In this document: positions 1 to 13,549 of the stretch, in pieces
How positions within the stretch are numbered: position 1 is the first letter of the stretch
How the letters are laid out: every line of letters begins with the position of its first letter
Assembly (NCBI GenBank): GCA_022605955.1
Contig: JAKCOZ010000014.1
Span: 16,870,001 to 16,934,000, forward strand
Length of the DNA: 64,000 nucleotides
Origin: Rallus limicola
Lineage: Eukaryota; Chordata; Aves; Gruiformes; Rallidae
Direction of reading: 5' to 3'
Made by a program: the position numbers and the translations under genes
Notes under the pieces: generated by a model
Seen by the model: only the letters and a program-made list of their open reading frames with translations
Database searches by the model: none
What the model was told of the DNA's origin: nothing

Positions 1-841
1 AGCTCTACCCTGATGTGCTAAGTAGATTAACATAAGAGCCAGGAACAGCAAAGTATTTATGTACAGACTTGTCAGAGACAGGGGTTGGGGAAGGGACAGA
101 ATGAGAAGCAAAAGGTTGTAGGTTTCTCCTTCTTAGACCTTCGCATATACAGAATTTACACACCCAGTCCTAGTTATTTTTGTGACTATTTTTATCACTG
201 GGGGAATGAAGGGAGAGTGAAGGCTTTTCTAAAGGCCACTGAAATACCTGGAATGAGACAGGAGTGAAATCCTAGTAGGAAACTTTGACCTCAAGTTCAA
301 TGACCAGACCAAGAGAAGACATCCAATTGCTTCAGGTTTCATACAACTATAGGTCCAGGTTTCTTTTATTGTGATTGTAATATGTCCGTTGTGGCTGGAA
401 GGATAATCACTATCTACAGAAAATTTGCCATGTTACCTCTGCAGACAGGTTTCAGCGTTGAGTTGTTCACAAGTGGACTACTTATCCATTCCACTTGATG
501 ACACCTGTCAGATTCCTGATGTTTAGTGATGCACACACTGTGACTATCATCCCACAGGAAAAATAGGCTCATTCTTGTTGTCATCTTCATTAATACACAG
601 CTAGCTGTGTGCAAACAACAAGGAAAATGGCAAATGGAAAGAGCGGAGGTTACTTCTTTCTACTAATTAACTGTCCTGTGTATTGATATATATTTTTGCA
701 TTAGGGCTCTGCAGTCAGTCATGGGGAACCTGAGAATGTTACACCTCTGTATATGTGTCTATACAGAGAGATGATTTAATTGTGAAACTATCATGTCTTT
801 CTATCATGGATCTCTAGCTCTACACATGCACGCACACAAAG

Positions 842-861
842 TCTCACACACACACACACAG
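842..861. repeat. Short (CA)n microsatellite
   Basis: A run of CA dinucleotides, interrupted at the left end, is followed by a TGTATATGCATACACA palindromic stretch. Confidence 0.8.
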
Positions 862-3800
862 AGGTGTATATGCATACACAGCACGTCACCAAACCTTCTA
901 GAATACTTTTTCTTTGCTGATAAACAAAATGCCAGTCAGCTGCTCAGAAAAAAATAAACTGATACAAGCCGTGAAATACACAGCTGAATGCACCTTGAGG
1001 GGAAAAAAACCCACCCCAAAGTCATGATCAGCAACTGCACCAGGCACTGTACTGAACAGCCCCAAGGCAATCCACCTCTGAGACCTCAGAGCTGAGGTAC
1101 CAAGCAGGAAGATGACTGGGAGAAGGTTCAGAGAAGCAAACTGAGCATCTGTGGCAAAACGCAACAAGCAGCCTACAGAGTGGAGAGCTCCTCTTGCTCC
1201 TTGCCTGACACTGTGCCAGGCAGCTGGAGGCAGCTTGTAGATACCTAGGGAAGGCAAGGCGTAAAGAATGATGTCATGTTTAGTGAGAGGTGAAATGAGT
1301 TTTAATACAACAGCCCATTATTTCATTAAATATGTCTCTGTGGTTGTGCAAGCAAGCGTGCAGGTGATGGACTATCGATGAGGTGATTCTGTGCCAGAGC
1401 TTTATGCCCCAGAGGTGACACATTTCTACCAACAAGCTGGTCATCTGTGAATCGTTCTTCTCCTTCCATTGGTATCTGCTGACCCCTCAGGGCATGCCTT
1501 ATTGTACCATGCCATGGGGATATTCCCTTGGGCTGTATTATTTCTCTTCAGCATCTCTGATATGAATTCTATTATTTTTATTTTTATTTTTTCACATCAA
1601 AGCCGCTGCCTTCTAGCAGAGGCCACTATATTGATCTTCATCTATAAAGGATCAGCAGTGTGAGGGTAGTCTTAAATAATGCATTGGGGCTTGCTCTGTC
1701 TGCTCTCAGTGAGCTCCAGAGAGCTGCTCCTTAAAGCTGCTGTGGAGCCTTCCTAGCAAAAACTGTCTCAGTTTTCTTGTCTTGTTCTCTTTCCTCCCCT
1801 CCTCCTCAAGGACAGAAAGCAAAGCAAACTCAAGATGCTCAGCCTGGAGAACAGATGCTGTTATTTGTTGTCCAGAGGCAATTCTTCTAATCAAGAGAGG
1901 CTGCTTCTCCCGTAAGACAATTTTTGAGTGTGAACATTATTTTATTGATGCCTTTATGCATCTGACAATCACTGGCATACTCTTGCCATCCTGTCTCTGC
2001 CAGTGAAAGGTTTTGGGTTTTTTTTCCCCACCTCAAAAAGAATCTTCCTTGTCTTGAATGCTCTTTTGGCAGGAGTTTGGCTCCTGATGCTGACAGCAAA
2101 TGCTCCTGGCTCCCTAGAGGTCTGATTTTGCCAGTTATGCTGAGAAGCATGTCCTTCTTCTTGGCAACTGGGGACTGTGTTTCTGGGAGCGGGTGTTAGT
2201 CAACCAGGATAACCCAGGGTGTCAAGGTGGGCTTTGTATCAGCTAAGGAGGACAGGGAATACTGCCTAGTTGCATCGGTACCAGCCAGGGAGCTGGGCAG
2301 GATGGGAGGCAAACAGAGCATCCCCAGGCCCAGTCATCCCCCTGGTGCTGCTGGCAGTGGGTGTCCAGGAGGTAGCAGAGTACTTGTGCCTGGGCCAACA
2401 AACTCACCAGCACTTCTGGATTCATATTCACATTGCCTTGCTGATTCAAGTCAATACTGTGGTGAGGAGATGAGGAGATTCAGGGAGAGCGAGGAAACAA
2501 ACCCTCATGAAGACAATGAGTCTCTAGACTACCTAATGACTACTTAATGAGTGTCTAAGCACAGCACCATTATTGAATTTTAATTGCCTTCTTTCTGGCT
2601 TTGTGCTATAAAATGAAAAAGGAGCAAACACTACATGTAATGAGGGTGGGTGATTAAAAAGTAATACCTAAGAGACCCAGGCATTTGTTGAAAAGACCGC
2701 AAGAATAATGTGAGGAGAGAAAACCACGCTGCTGTGTGCCTGCTGCCTCTTTGGATAAAAAGTACATTTTTACAATTGTTAAAAATTGAAGCTGTTTTCA
2801 GCATAATCTGGCAGGAAAACAGATTGTGTATCAGTGAGGTAATTAAAGCTATACTCAGTGAAATACTGGTTAATTACCAGTGTATGGAAAATCCAATCTA
2901 CTTCACCGGGTCAGTGCAGATGGGCTTCTCAGAGGCTGCTTTTCAGTGTTGTGCCCTTACTGACGTCTGCTTAGATTATTTTTCATTGAATGAGCATGCT
3001 TTACTTTGAGTGGTACACAGCAGGAAGGCGCAAATGAAAGGAGACAAAATGAGCCCTAAATCCGTCACACGTTTAAACCGTGTGCTTAGCTTTGAGTGCC
3101 AGCCCCAGCGCTGCACAATTGCCAGGGGAGCAGGGAACACTGGGCTGTAGTACCGAGCGAAACACAGCACAGGCACTTTTTGCTCATAAAAGAGGTAGGT
3201 CTCCAGAGATTGAAGCCCCAGCTTTGAAGCAACAGGCATTCGGAGGTCTGAGAAGACCTCCGGCCACTGAAGATCTTGGCAGTGCTGCGGCCTGGTGGTC
3301 CAATCACTCAAACTAAATTAACATAGATTTATATACTCAGAATATAAATGACATTAAAAATTATTCTTAAAATTGAAATTTGTATAGATTCGGGTCCACA
3401 GAGATTGATGTCCCTTTTTTCATTTGTTTTGTGCGTTCGTGATTTGACAAGAGGAAAATGCAGCCCAGTCCTGGAGAGCAGGCCAGCCTTCTCAGCTGGG
3501 TTAGTTCCCTTTGGCCATCTAACCTGACTGGGGGCCCTACATGGCTGTTTCTTCCTCTCTACTCTGTCAAGATGTTGTGTTTGATATTGTGACACTGGGG
3601 ACTCCCCAGGGAGCAGTGTTGGTGGGAGTAGGAGAATCTGTCAGCTCCTTCTTAATGCCAGAAAATGACCTAAAGCAACACCTGCCCATAAATGAAAATA
3701 AGTTATCAGAAAGACAGGCAAAAGAAAATGTCATTCTGAGGGGACATGCATACCTTAATTTCACCCTTTTCTGCTCTGAAGGGTAAGCATTTGTGGGCTA

Positions 3801-5305
3801 TTTTAACCTCAACCAGCAGAAAACTCTGGCCTGGTGTTGATGTCTATGGCTGTACCCACTTGTTTTGATTGTCTCTCTCTTTCCACATCACATGTTTTGT
3901 CAGCAGGCACTAATCCCACAGGTCTCTCTGGTAAATTTCTCTTTCAGCTTTTCCTCTGTCTTGAATTCTGGTAACAGTTAACGAAATATTTTGGGCTCTA
4001 ATCTTTTCATAAAGGAAATGAACTCTCCTTTTTTTTTTTTCTCTTTCTGTCTGTATTTGTTATGAAGATTTCTCATGAGCAAGTTTGGTGAACTGAGTGT
4101 CTGAGTCCCTGTAAAATTTCATAAAACTCTTCCTCCACATTCCTGATAGGTGTAAAGTTTATAGGTACAATTTTTCAGAAACTTTGGCTCAAAGGTTATG
4201 CTTTCTAGTTATGGATGGCTACCTTTTAACTGACCACAGAACTATATTTCTGTCACATCTCCTCCTCTTCTTTTCCTTTCCTTTTTTAAGAGCTGAACTT
4301 TTCCTTTACACTTTCCAGCATTTCCTATATTTCAAATTAGTTTTGAACTTCTGAAATAATTACAAACAAGAATTCTTCCTAGGCGAGCGTCAGGCAGTAC
4401 TTAACAGCAAGATAAAAAAAAAAACCTAAACCCAAAATGTGCTGGCTAAAGCAACTCTGCAAAGCAAAATATCAGAGGGGAAAGTCAGAAAAAGGGGCAG
4501 GTTTTCAGCCACCAGAGGAAGGAATGGGTTTGTGGAATTCTTGCCATGTACTAAATATCTGGGAGGTTCTAAGAAAAATGAGGAGCATGATTTATGTATT
4601 ATTCTTACAAAATAAATTTACAATATTTTAGTATTATCAGCACCTAAATCTAATTCTTTGTCATCAAAACACTTTTTTTATTACTGCATTTATGCTCAAA
4701 AAAGACAGAAGAAAGGTCACACGGTTATTGTCATCTAAGAAACACACAATTTTTCATTTTATTAATCATAACTTTGGCAGCAAAAAATGTAAAAGACAAA
4801 AAGCCTGGACAGATGACTTTGGAGAGAGACACTTTTTTCCGGGATTTATGCCTTCTTTTTACAGAAAAGTAGAAAGAACTTGAAAATGTCTGAAGTGTGA
4901 GCTGCATCACCTGATTGTGTGAAAATGAGCTTCAATCAAACAGGCTTTGATTTCTCAAAGAGAACGAGACATACTTTCAATATATTCATTTGCAATCAAA
5001 AAGACTTGGCAGATTTGACTTCTTTTTTTTCAGCAACAGATCCAGGGAAATGAGTAGCATTCTCACCTACGAAAATTTCCATTTCTCCACACTAACTCAT
5101 TTAAAGCTGTCCAAGAGCAGGGAGAAATCATTCCCTATGCAGTCAGTAACTAGAGGATACACAAATGTCCTTGTGTGGATGGACCGTGTCTCAGGTCCAT
5201 GGTGGTGGGCCCTGATAAGGATGAGAAACAACAGGATCTTAGGCCAAAACCAGAGTCTTTGTCCTGTCTCAAGATATGAGGACTGTGGGTGCTATGGTGC
5301 TATGA

Positions 5306-5461
5306 ATGTGGGACCTTGTGTGGGGTGATGCTACCACTGGGGGCACCCTCAATGCAGAATGTGATACTGTCTTTGCCAGGAGGCCTGATGGCAGAGTCTT
5401 CGTCATCACTGCAGAGGAGATGATCAAGGGAAATGTGCTCCCAAGGGTGCAGGTGGTATGA
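5306..5461 (+). other. Coding-like stretch, possible pseudogene fragment or exon
   Basis: This frame is open for 51 codons between in-frame TGA codons at 5303-5305 and 5459-5461. Its composition is more protein-like than the surrounding chance frames: a GDATTGGT segment, then ECDTVF, then RRPDGRVFVITAEEMIKGN with a balanced hydrophobic/charged pattern. A second protein-like stretch lies just upstream in another frame (about 5178-5278, containing GPDKDEKQQDLRPKPE). Two pieces in different frames would fit a frameshifted processed pseudogene. I do not recognise the parent protein and see no poly-A tail or target duplication. It may be chance. Confidence 0.22.
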
Positions 5462-6724
5462 TCTTGGATCACAGAATAAAGAGATGTGAGTGCCCAGTTC
5501 AGATGGGGAGGATGGGGTGAACCACCACCTGGCAGTGTGTCTGTGCAGCCCAGTACACCCAGTCAAGGGCCAGCCCAGCAGTTTCCAGGATTGTGTCTGA
5601 ATACCCAGAGGATAAAAATCTCAGCGCTCATGCTACTTGTGTAAAAGTCATCTCATTGGCTGCCATGTGGTGCCTGCCTTTCCCAGCAACTATCATCTGT
5701 CCATAATTCCAAGAAGGCAATGGAGACTCACACAAACGAAGGCAAAAGCTAGTTCTGAGATGCAAAGGTTTGTTGTTGCTGCTCAGTGCTAATGGCTTTC
5801 TGCACTGTTGTAGCCATTTATCCCTATTCCTTGTTTCTTTGTCACATCCTTCTCACAGATCTGAGTTACTGTCGCTGAAGACTGGAAGCAATTTACTGGT
5901 GCCGCTACCTACGCGCACGTTTCTAATTATAGACTAGGAGCAGGTGGAAGGAGTCAGGTACATTATGAATCTGTTTTTATTAATGAGCAAGCAGCTAGGC
6001 TGTGGGTTTCCAATTACGCGCTCTATGTCGGCAGTAGATTTGCTTGTATCCTGGCTTCTGTTTCAGGAACCAGTACAGGAGTCCTGCTGGGTAGATGTGT
6101 GCTCCCAGTGGGAACTGGACTGGGATTGATTAGCCGGCAAGTACAGAGCTCTGAAAACAGTACACTGTGTGCTCAAATACTCTGTGCAGTTGCCCCCTCC
6201 TTTGGCCTTTAAAGACCCATTAAAATCCACTAGCCTCAAAACTCATTGTGGAAGCAAGACAAAAACTCATTTGGTGGTGAGGTGAGCTTTAGGCTTTTAT
6301 TCTCTAAAAGAGCTCTCACTCTTGGATTCGTGACTTTTCACTTTTCTTTCCTTCTCTTCTTTCCCTGCAAAAGCACTGCTGTAGTTGCTGGCTGCCCAGA
6401 CAGAGCAGTGACTTGTTAGTCACTGCTGCTGCTCATACCACCACACTGACTGTTGTGGATTGGGTGGGAAGGAATATTTCATTCCACTTGGGCCATGCAG
6501 CTCCCTCTGGACTCGGTAGATGGCTATGTTTCCAAGAATGGTGTGAATGAAGATGTACAAGGAAGTTCTCTTTCAAACAGAACAGCAATTAAGTCTTTTG
6601 ACTACCAATAATATAATAAACATGCCAGCCTTTGTAAATTCAGATAGGCCTAACACAGCTAACGTCATGTTTCTAATAAATGTCATGGTCCATCCCTCAA
6701 GTTATCTGATTTCAGCCAGAGCAG

Positions 6725-8130
6725 TCCTGGATATCTGGGGAGGTTCCAATTTACTGAAGATTAGCAAATGCCCTTAGCGTTAGTGACACCCATCTACAAG
6801 AAAAGCTGGAAGAAGGATCAAGGGAACTACTGGCCTGTCTGTCTAACCTTGGTGCTGAGGAAGGTTATGGATCAGATAATCTTCAGTGCCATCATTTAGA
6901 ACATACAGGACAACCAAGTCATCAGGCCCAGTCGGGATAGGTTTATGAAAGTCAGGTCCTGCTTGCCTAACCTGATCTCCTTCTATGAGAAGGTGACCTG
7001 TTTAGTGGATATTGGATGTGGATGTTGTCTACCTGGATGTTAGTAAAGCCTGTGACACCACTTCCCACAGTTTTGTCCTGGAGAAACTGACTGCTCATGG
7101 CTTGGATGGATGGACTCTTTACTGGGTAAAAACCTGGCTGGATGTGAATGGCACTAAATCCGGTTGGCAGCTGATCACAAATAGTGCTCCCCAGGGCAAA
7201 GTACTGGGCCCAGGTCTCTTTAATATCTTTATCAATGATCTGGATGAGGGCATTGAGTGCACCCTCAGTCAGTTTACAGATACCAAGTTGTGCGGGCCTG
7301 TTGATCTATTTGAAGGGTAACAAGGCTCTACAGGGGGATCTGGACAGGCTGGATCAATGAGCTAGGTCCTGTGTTTGGATCACAACAACCCCATGCAACG
7401 CTACAGGCTTGGGGAAGAGTGGCTGGAAAGCTGCCTGGCAGAAAAGGACCTGTGAGGGTTGATTGAGAGAACTGAATATGAGTCAGGAGCATGCCCAGGT
7501 GTCCCAGAAATCCAAGAGTGTCCTGGCTTGTATCAGAAATAGTTTGGCCAGCAGGACTAGGACTAGAGAAGTGATCATCCCTCTGCACACAGCACTGGTG
7601 ATACCACACCTCAAATACTGTCTTCAGTTTTGGGCCCTTCATTACAAGAAACAGGCTGAGGTGCTGGAGTGCATTCAAAGAGAGGCAACAAAGCTGGTGA
7701 AGGGTCTAGCACAAATCTGTCAAGGAGCAGATGAGGACCAGAACTGGGGTTGTTTAGCCTGGAGAAAAGGAGGCTGAGGGGAAACCTTCTTGCTTGCTAC
7801 AGCTACCTGAAAGGAGGTTGTAGCTGGGTGGGTGTTGGTCTCTTCTCCCAAGTAACAAGCAATAGGACAAGAAGCAAATGGCCTCAAGTTTAGCCAGGGG
7901 AGGTTTAAATAGGATATTAGGAAAACTTCCTTCACCAAAATGGTTTTTAAACCTTGGAAGAGGCTGCCCAGGGAAGTGGTTGAGTCTCCATTCTTGGAGG
8001 TATTTAGAAGATGTGTAGATGTGGTGCTTAGGGACACGGTTTAGTGATGGACTTGAAAGTATTGGGTTTATGGTTGGATTCAACAACCTTAAGGGTTTTT
8101 TCCCAACCTAAATCATTCAATGATTCTTCA
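6725..8130 (+). mobile_element. CR1 LINE, 5'-truncated, decayed reverse transcriptase
   Basis: This non-LTR retrotransposon copy covers the second half of CR1 pol and the 3' end. Successive frames give recognisable CR1 reverse-transcriptase blocks: a TPIYKKSWKKD-like block near 6787, [15 protein letters not shown] at about 7015-7060, [20 protein letters not shown] at about 7192-7255, and the region C-terminal to RT at 7463-7777 (e.g. [10 protein letters not shown]). The canonical FADD catalytic box is damaged: the frame reads QFTDTKL, so one of the paired aspartates is lost. Several frameshifts and stops make it dead. The 3' end reads into ATTCAATGATTCT, the typical CR1 8-bp tail. The 5' end is truncated, as is usual for CR1. 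The divergence suggests an old insertion. Confidence 0.95.
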
Positions 8131-11100
8131 TCCTCCCCAGCAAAATCATATGTGAGTAAGAGATTCCACTATGCAAGGCCTTCTTTAATAACTGACTATG
8201 GCTAAATGTGTCTGAGTTTACAGCTGGGTCTGACAAGTTTAATATCAACCATCAAACGTAATAGAGCAGACTGCCTGAATTCCCTTCCCAGGATAATAAC
8301 ATATACTGAAGTAGGAACAATTCTTTTCATGTTAATAAACTGACTGAGTGCCTTTCATTGCATTGGCACCAGGAGGAATTTGAACTCAATTCTGAATAAA
8401 ACCCTTGATCTGGCAGCAGGCTGACTGCAGACCAATGAATTACTCCTTTGTTTTAAGATTTACCAGTGCAAGGGTGAAGCTTGTGTCTTTCAGCAAATGT
8501 TTGTTAATGAAATACCAGCTCCTTCATTAAGGGAAATTAGGGAAAAGACGCCATGGATAAACAGCATGCTCTCAGATGTTACTATTAAATAAGCTTTGTG
8601 GTATGGTTTTCCCCAGAGGCTGGATCACCAGCAGTGTGCCCCTTTGGCAGCAAAGCCATCTCCAAAGTATGCAGAGGTGAAACAATAAGCTATGACCGTT
8701 GGCCGGGAGAAATGAACAAGAACTGAGGTCACAAAAGAGCAAACCAGCAGGATACATCAGCACAGGCAAGACCACTTGCACCACTCACCTGTCAGAGAAG
8801 CACTGACTTATCATCACATTAAAGCATTAGTGCACAAGCATGAAGCTGGAGGCCATCAGAAAATAGATGTTTGCAATACAGAATGTCAAAGATGCTGGCT
8901 CTCCATCAATAAAGAGAGAAGGCAAGAAAATGAGGTGGTAATGAAGGGATTGAGCTGAAACTCAGGAAGATGAGGTTGGAGTCTGAAGTGCTCTGTGGGT
9001 TTAATAGGCCAAGAGATGTAGAGACTAAGTTCTTCAATCTCTTTCTTTGTGTAGGTGTACATCATGGCTAGTCACAAGCATGGTTTGCTTCTGAAAAACC
9101 TTCAGAGAGTGTGTCTTTGTCTACTGACCTGTGGGTCAGTATCCAATCACCTCACCTCCTCAGTGAGACACTTTGTTCACCTCTTGAAATTACATGTGAA
9201 GATCCTGTACCCTGCTTGTATCAGACTACTGGAAGTTAGCCACAGCCACCTGATCACCAGCACACTAAGGCTCAGTGGTAGTTGAGCTGGCAGAGCACTC
9301 AATGACATTTGGCAGTCTGTAGGCTTAGCATAGTGACTGCCTACACAAAGGGAGCAAAGGGTTGTTTTTTTTTTAAGTCTGGTCTAGGGAGGGGACGATG
9401 GTGCAAGCTGACAGGTTCTTGGGGAAATGGGGTTTTGGTGTCACCAGAGAAGATTGCTGGGCAGAGATGGGACTAGCAAAGGAAGCCCCACATGAGGGTA
9501 GGGTGAGCAGGGCCTGAGCACAAGCAGCTATTTCCATGCTGAACCAGAAATTATTTTGTAGTCCTCCCCTGGCTCCTGCTACCACCTGTCTCAAAACCTC
9601 AAGGCTAATTTCTATTCCCACTGAGATGGCCCCACATTACTGATTTCCTGATGTCCTGCAGAAATCACAGGGGATGGTACTGAGCAGCACAAAGAAATGA
9701 GCAGTTGGCAGTATCACTAAAGCACCTGTTAAGTAGCTCACAGACTGCCTAACTGACAGCTCAAAAACTACCTGTCAGTGGGGAATTGTCATCCAACTGT
9801 TTTGTTTTGTGGTTTGTTTTTTTTTTCTAGTGGGGTTTGCAAATGTTGGTATGAGGCCAACACAACTCTGTGTTTCCATCAGTGGTCTGAAATTGAGTGC
9901 AGTTGCTCTGCTGAAAAAAACGTGACAGCACAACAATTTCTAATAGGTCATGATGGGAAACAAAACATGCCTGATGGAGGCCAGTTCCTGGGCTACAATC
10001 AACAGATTCAGATTCACATCACCCCTGGAAAGGTTCTTGGATCTTTACTGAGCCAGCAACCGAACAAGCATTTTTAACGTAGTGATGAGATAAAACCTTT
10101 GCTAGTGGAAATTTTTAAGGCATAAGCAGAGGATTGGGGCTCATAACTAGGAAGGTGGAAGATCCTGACTGTCCTTTGTGTTTCACATACCATTTTGTTG
10201 GCTTTATTTTGAAAGTGTCTTTGAAGAAAATGGAGAGGAACATTAAAAATCCATGATGGTGTTCAAACACATATGCTGAGACTTGATGGAAACTTAAAAG
10301 GTGATTTATTGATTCCTCACATTGGGAAGAATACCAAGAACCAAAAGCTCTCTTGTATATTGAGACAAAACACATACCGAAACCTACAGCTGGCAAGGAC
10401 TCCAGCCATCTTCAGGTTGGCACATTTAAACATGACAACGAGGGAAGAGGCTAATTCTCAGCCTCTGGTGGTCTGAAAATCAACAACTGGAAGATAGGCT
10501 CTAGCCCTGCATGGAAACGGGTATGAATAGTGGCAGCTAGAAGGTTCAAGTTCCTCAGCTCAGTGCAGAGTTTAGTTGGTGGAATAAAAGGACCTATACA
10601 GGGCAGCTTGTATATCACAGTAGCAGCTTTTCTGGCTTCCTGGGCAGCTCTGTAGGTAGTTTGTTTATGCAGAAATACAAGCAAGATGCAGCAGCAGTTT
10701 TTGAAAGTCCTTGGGTGAGCATTAGCTGATTGGAGAGGTGTATTCTTAAGGAACATCACACTGGGAGTGTCAACCACATCTGGGTTTATTTTACAAGCAA
10801 AAAGATGCACACTGACTGCATCTTTCTCAGTTCTGCTACAGTGTCTTTTAGGTAATCAAGGGAAAAAGGGTTCAGAGGTGTCGCAACATCTGATTGCAAA
10901 AGTAGAAATCAGAGGATCTTTAGCTGATTGCTGCTCATTCACAATGCCCCAGAATATGAAACACTGAGGTTACTCAGAAACAACTTAGTGTTCCTGTCTG
11001 TTTAGTCTTTCCCCTCTCAGCTCTTGTCACTCAGAAAAGGACTTCCATTGAAAGGAGGAGACGCTTCATAGGCTTGACAGATTGTAGTTTAATTGGCTTC

Positions 11101-12616
11101 ATTCCCAAGAGACTTAAGACTCAGAAGAAGTTTTCAAAGTTGAAATGACAGTGGCGTAAGAAATGGTTTCCTTTTTCACTTTAGCATCCCCAATGCATGT
11201 CACGTCCCTATGGAGCTCACCGGTGGATTTGCCTGAGAAAACCAAGTGCTAAGGAACTTCCAAGTCTTAATTCCAGCAGCATGTTGGGAAGGGAAGGCAC
11301 ACAGAGGAGACAGCACATGACAACATGCTTCCCCAGAGATGAAGATACTCTGGGGAGGAGTGATTGACAGCTGGGGCAGGAAGATGTGTCTGAGATTGCC
11401 CCAAACTGAGGAAAGAGGCAGGTGGGTCTCAGCAGGGTGCATGCAGAAAAACCTCTGAGTAGTTGCCCACTGACAAGCTGTCAGAAACAGCGTCCCCTTG
11501 CTAACTACAATATCTCTAGTAAGTGCATGCTGTGCATGATTGAGACTTTGAAAAACATTTCAAAGCCATTAACTGGACTCAGATATGCAGCTCCTATTAC
11601 TTTCTCATTACTTGTTTTAATTATCTGCTTAAATTAATTTAGTTTAAAGATTAGATTTAGCCTATTCAAATTAAGACAGTGTTTCTTCTGATGTCTTAGT
11701 TCCAGTGATTCAGACCAGCTCAGTTGTAGATACTACAACTGTCCCTTGCTCCTCACAGAAACAATGGAGGAAGGAGGGAGCATGCACTCTGGAGGACAAA
11801 ATGGTGATTTCTAATGACTTGCCAGAATAGAGTCACTGCTTGTGGGCAGGCTGAGACTCTCTGACTGAATCACAGTGCATGGGTACTTCTTGAGACAAGG
11901 TCTTGGCCAGATTCCAGGAGGTGAAGTTGTTGCTAACCCCCAGAATAGGTTGAGCATCTCTGAAATCCAGGAATAAAGACTACCAGACCAGGAGGGCACA
12001 GGGGCGTGGGAGAAGTGAGCAGTGCCTGGAAATTGTACCTTATGCATTGAGAAAGCTTGCTGCCTGTACTCTGCTTGTGCATCATGTTACAGGAGGCAGC
12101 CCAGAGCAGGCAGTTTATCTGCCACCTCTCCTTTCTCAAACCACAGGCATTTCAGTCCTCGCTCAGTCCCATGGTGCTGTGCCAGAGGAAGGCAATGGGC
12201 ATCCTTTCCTGACTGCCAGAGCAGGGGGGCTCTTTGTGGTGAAATGCAGCATTCCCCCCTACTCTGATGTCTGGGCTTGGGGTAACACGGTCAAAACTTC
12301 CTCGGAGAGAAGGGGCTCCAGAAGGAAAGTGCCTGACCCACCAGACTACCTGCTGTTTCAGACTCCAGTGCTGGGAAATCCTCATTCTTGTTTCTTGTCC
12401 TTTTGCTTCATTTTCATGGGAAGTGTAAGGCACTGTCATACAGAATGTAGCTACAGCTTCAGCTGGGTGACACTACAGACCAGATAGGAAGGGAAAGCTG
12501 AGAGCACCACAGGGCTGGGACCACTCGAGTGCCGCAGTGCTCACGGGCCCTGGGAAGGATTTGCTGAGGTTTTGACATGAATATTCTGTAGATGCAGCAG
12601 CTGTTTTGCCACAGAT
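8131..12616. other. Intergenic sequence, nothing recognised
   Basis: There is no recognisable repeat, RNA gene or exon with good support. A long T-tract acceptor-like site at about 9815-9829 precedes an open frame reaching 10077. The encoded sequence matches nothing I know and has no clear donor, so I do not call it an exon. Confidence 0.6.
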
Positions 12617-12685
12617 ACGTTGGAACAGCTGTATAAATTGCTGCACTGCACTGCCATGTAGCAATTTATACAGTTGTTCAAGTGT
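12617..12685. other. Near-perfect inverted repeat, pre-miRNA-sized hairpin
   Basis: The left arm 12623-12642 (GAACAGCTGTATAAATTGCT) pairs with the right arm 12660-12679 (AGCAATTTATACAGTTGTTC). All 20 positions align with only one non-Watson-Crick position, and the loop is 17 nt. After one mismatch, pairing continues outward for five more positions (12617-12621 with 12681-12685, including G-U wobbles). Total length and stem length fit a pre-miRNA or a small fold-back element. I cannot match either arm to a known miRNA. No expression evidence is visible from sequence alone. Confidence 0.6.
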
Positions 12686-13544
12686 CCGCAGAGGTCTGGT
12701 ACTCGTGGTGCAATGTCTTCCAGAATCTGTCAAGACTACCCAGAAGTACCAAAATTCTATTTTAGGATACTTCATGCTTTCCAATAGCCTGCCTGAGGAT
12801 GATAGTACAAGCCCTGGTTGTCATGGCCTTGTTACAGTATACAGACCAAGATGTTGCCATGCACACCCAGCAAGCAAGAGGTCTGCTTCTGGGACCTGTG
12901 CTACTGGGCTATATGCAACTCCTTGCTCTAGCTCAGCAATGGGCAACTGGAAGAGGCAACTGATAAGCACCTATGTAAGAGACTGGTAAATCATCTAACT
13001 GAGCTTTAACAAGCCTTTAGGACCTTCTGCTTGGGTTTGGGCAGCCCCACAGGGGATGGGCTCTGTGTCTTGTCTCCAAGAAGCAAGATCAGGTTTGCAG
13101 CTCCTCACACTGCTCCAGTAAAGAACAAAGCAATCTTTAAGGGTGATGTTATCTAAAAGATTTAATGCCTGCTTCCAAAACTCAGTGTTCACACTCCCCC
13201 CTCAGCAGCTGCTTAGTCCTGGAAGTCTCGGTTTCTAAGTGAAACCCATTTGCCAGAACTCAACTGGCAACAACAGCTCAAGCTTAGTGGCATGAGCCAG
13301 AAACAGGCAAAAGTTCTACTGAATTTTGTTGTCACTAGTGATTTTATTTTCCCTGCTTGCAAAGAGAAATCAGATGGCTTTATTTTGTTGAAGAGGGCAA
13401 CAAAACTCTAGCAAGACAGGGAAGCAGTAACCATTGCAACTATTTTCGAAGTACAGCTAGAACTTAAAAAATTTTTACCTTTTTTTTTTCTGGTGAGGCA
13501 GCTGTTAGACCAAATGATTGCTTACCCCTGCTTTCTTGCACTAA

Positions 13545-13549
13545 CCTAA
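13545..13549. repeat. Left 5-bp target-site duplication of solo LTR (CCTAA)
   Basis: CCTAA immediately precedes the TG terminus of the LTR and is repeated exactly after its CA terminus at 14160-14164. Confidence 0.8.

Larger units (their letters stand above)
1..6724. other. Intergenic sequence, no gene recognised
   Basis: I see no exon with convincing splice signals and no full-length repeat here. Open frames are short and overlap on both strands, as expected by chance. It contains a short CA repeat near 842 and a coding-like stretch near 5306-5461, both listed separately. Around 5866-6130 there is a compact block with homeodomain-type TAATTA/CAATTA cores that could be a regulatory element, but nothing in the sequence proves it. 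Confidence 0.6.

Noticed and set aside
9829..10077. Frame following a T-rich acceptor-like tract, with several cysteines
   Set aside because: No donor, no homology and no polyadenylation signal at the right distance.
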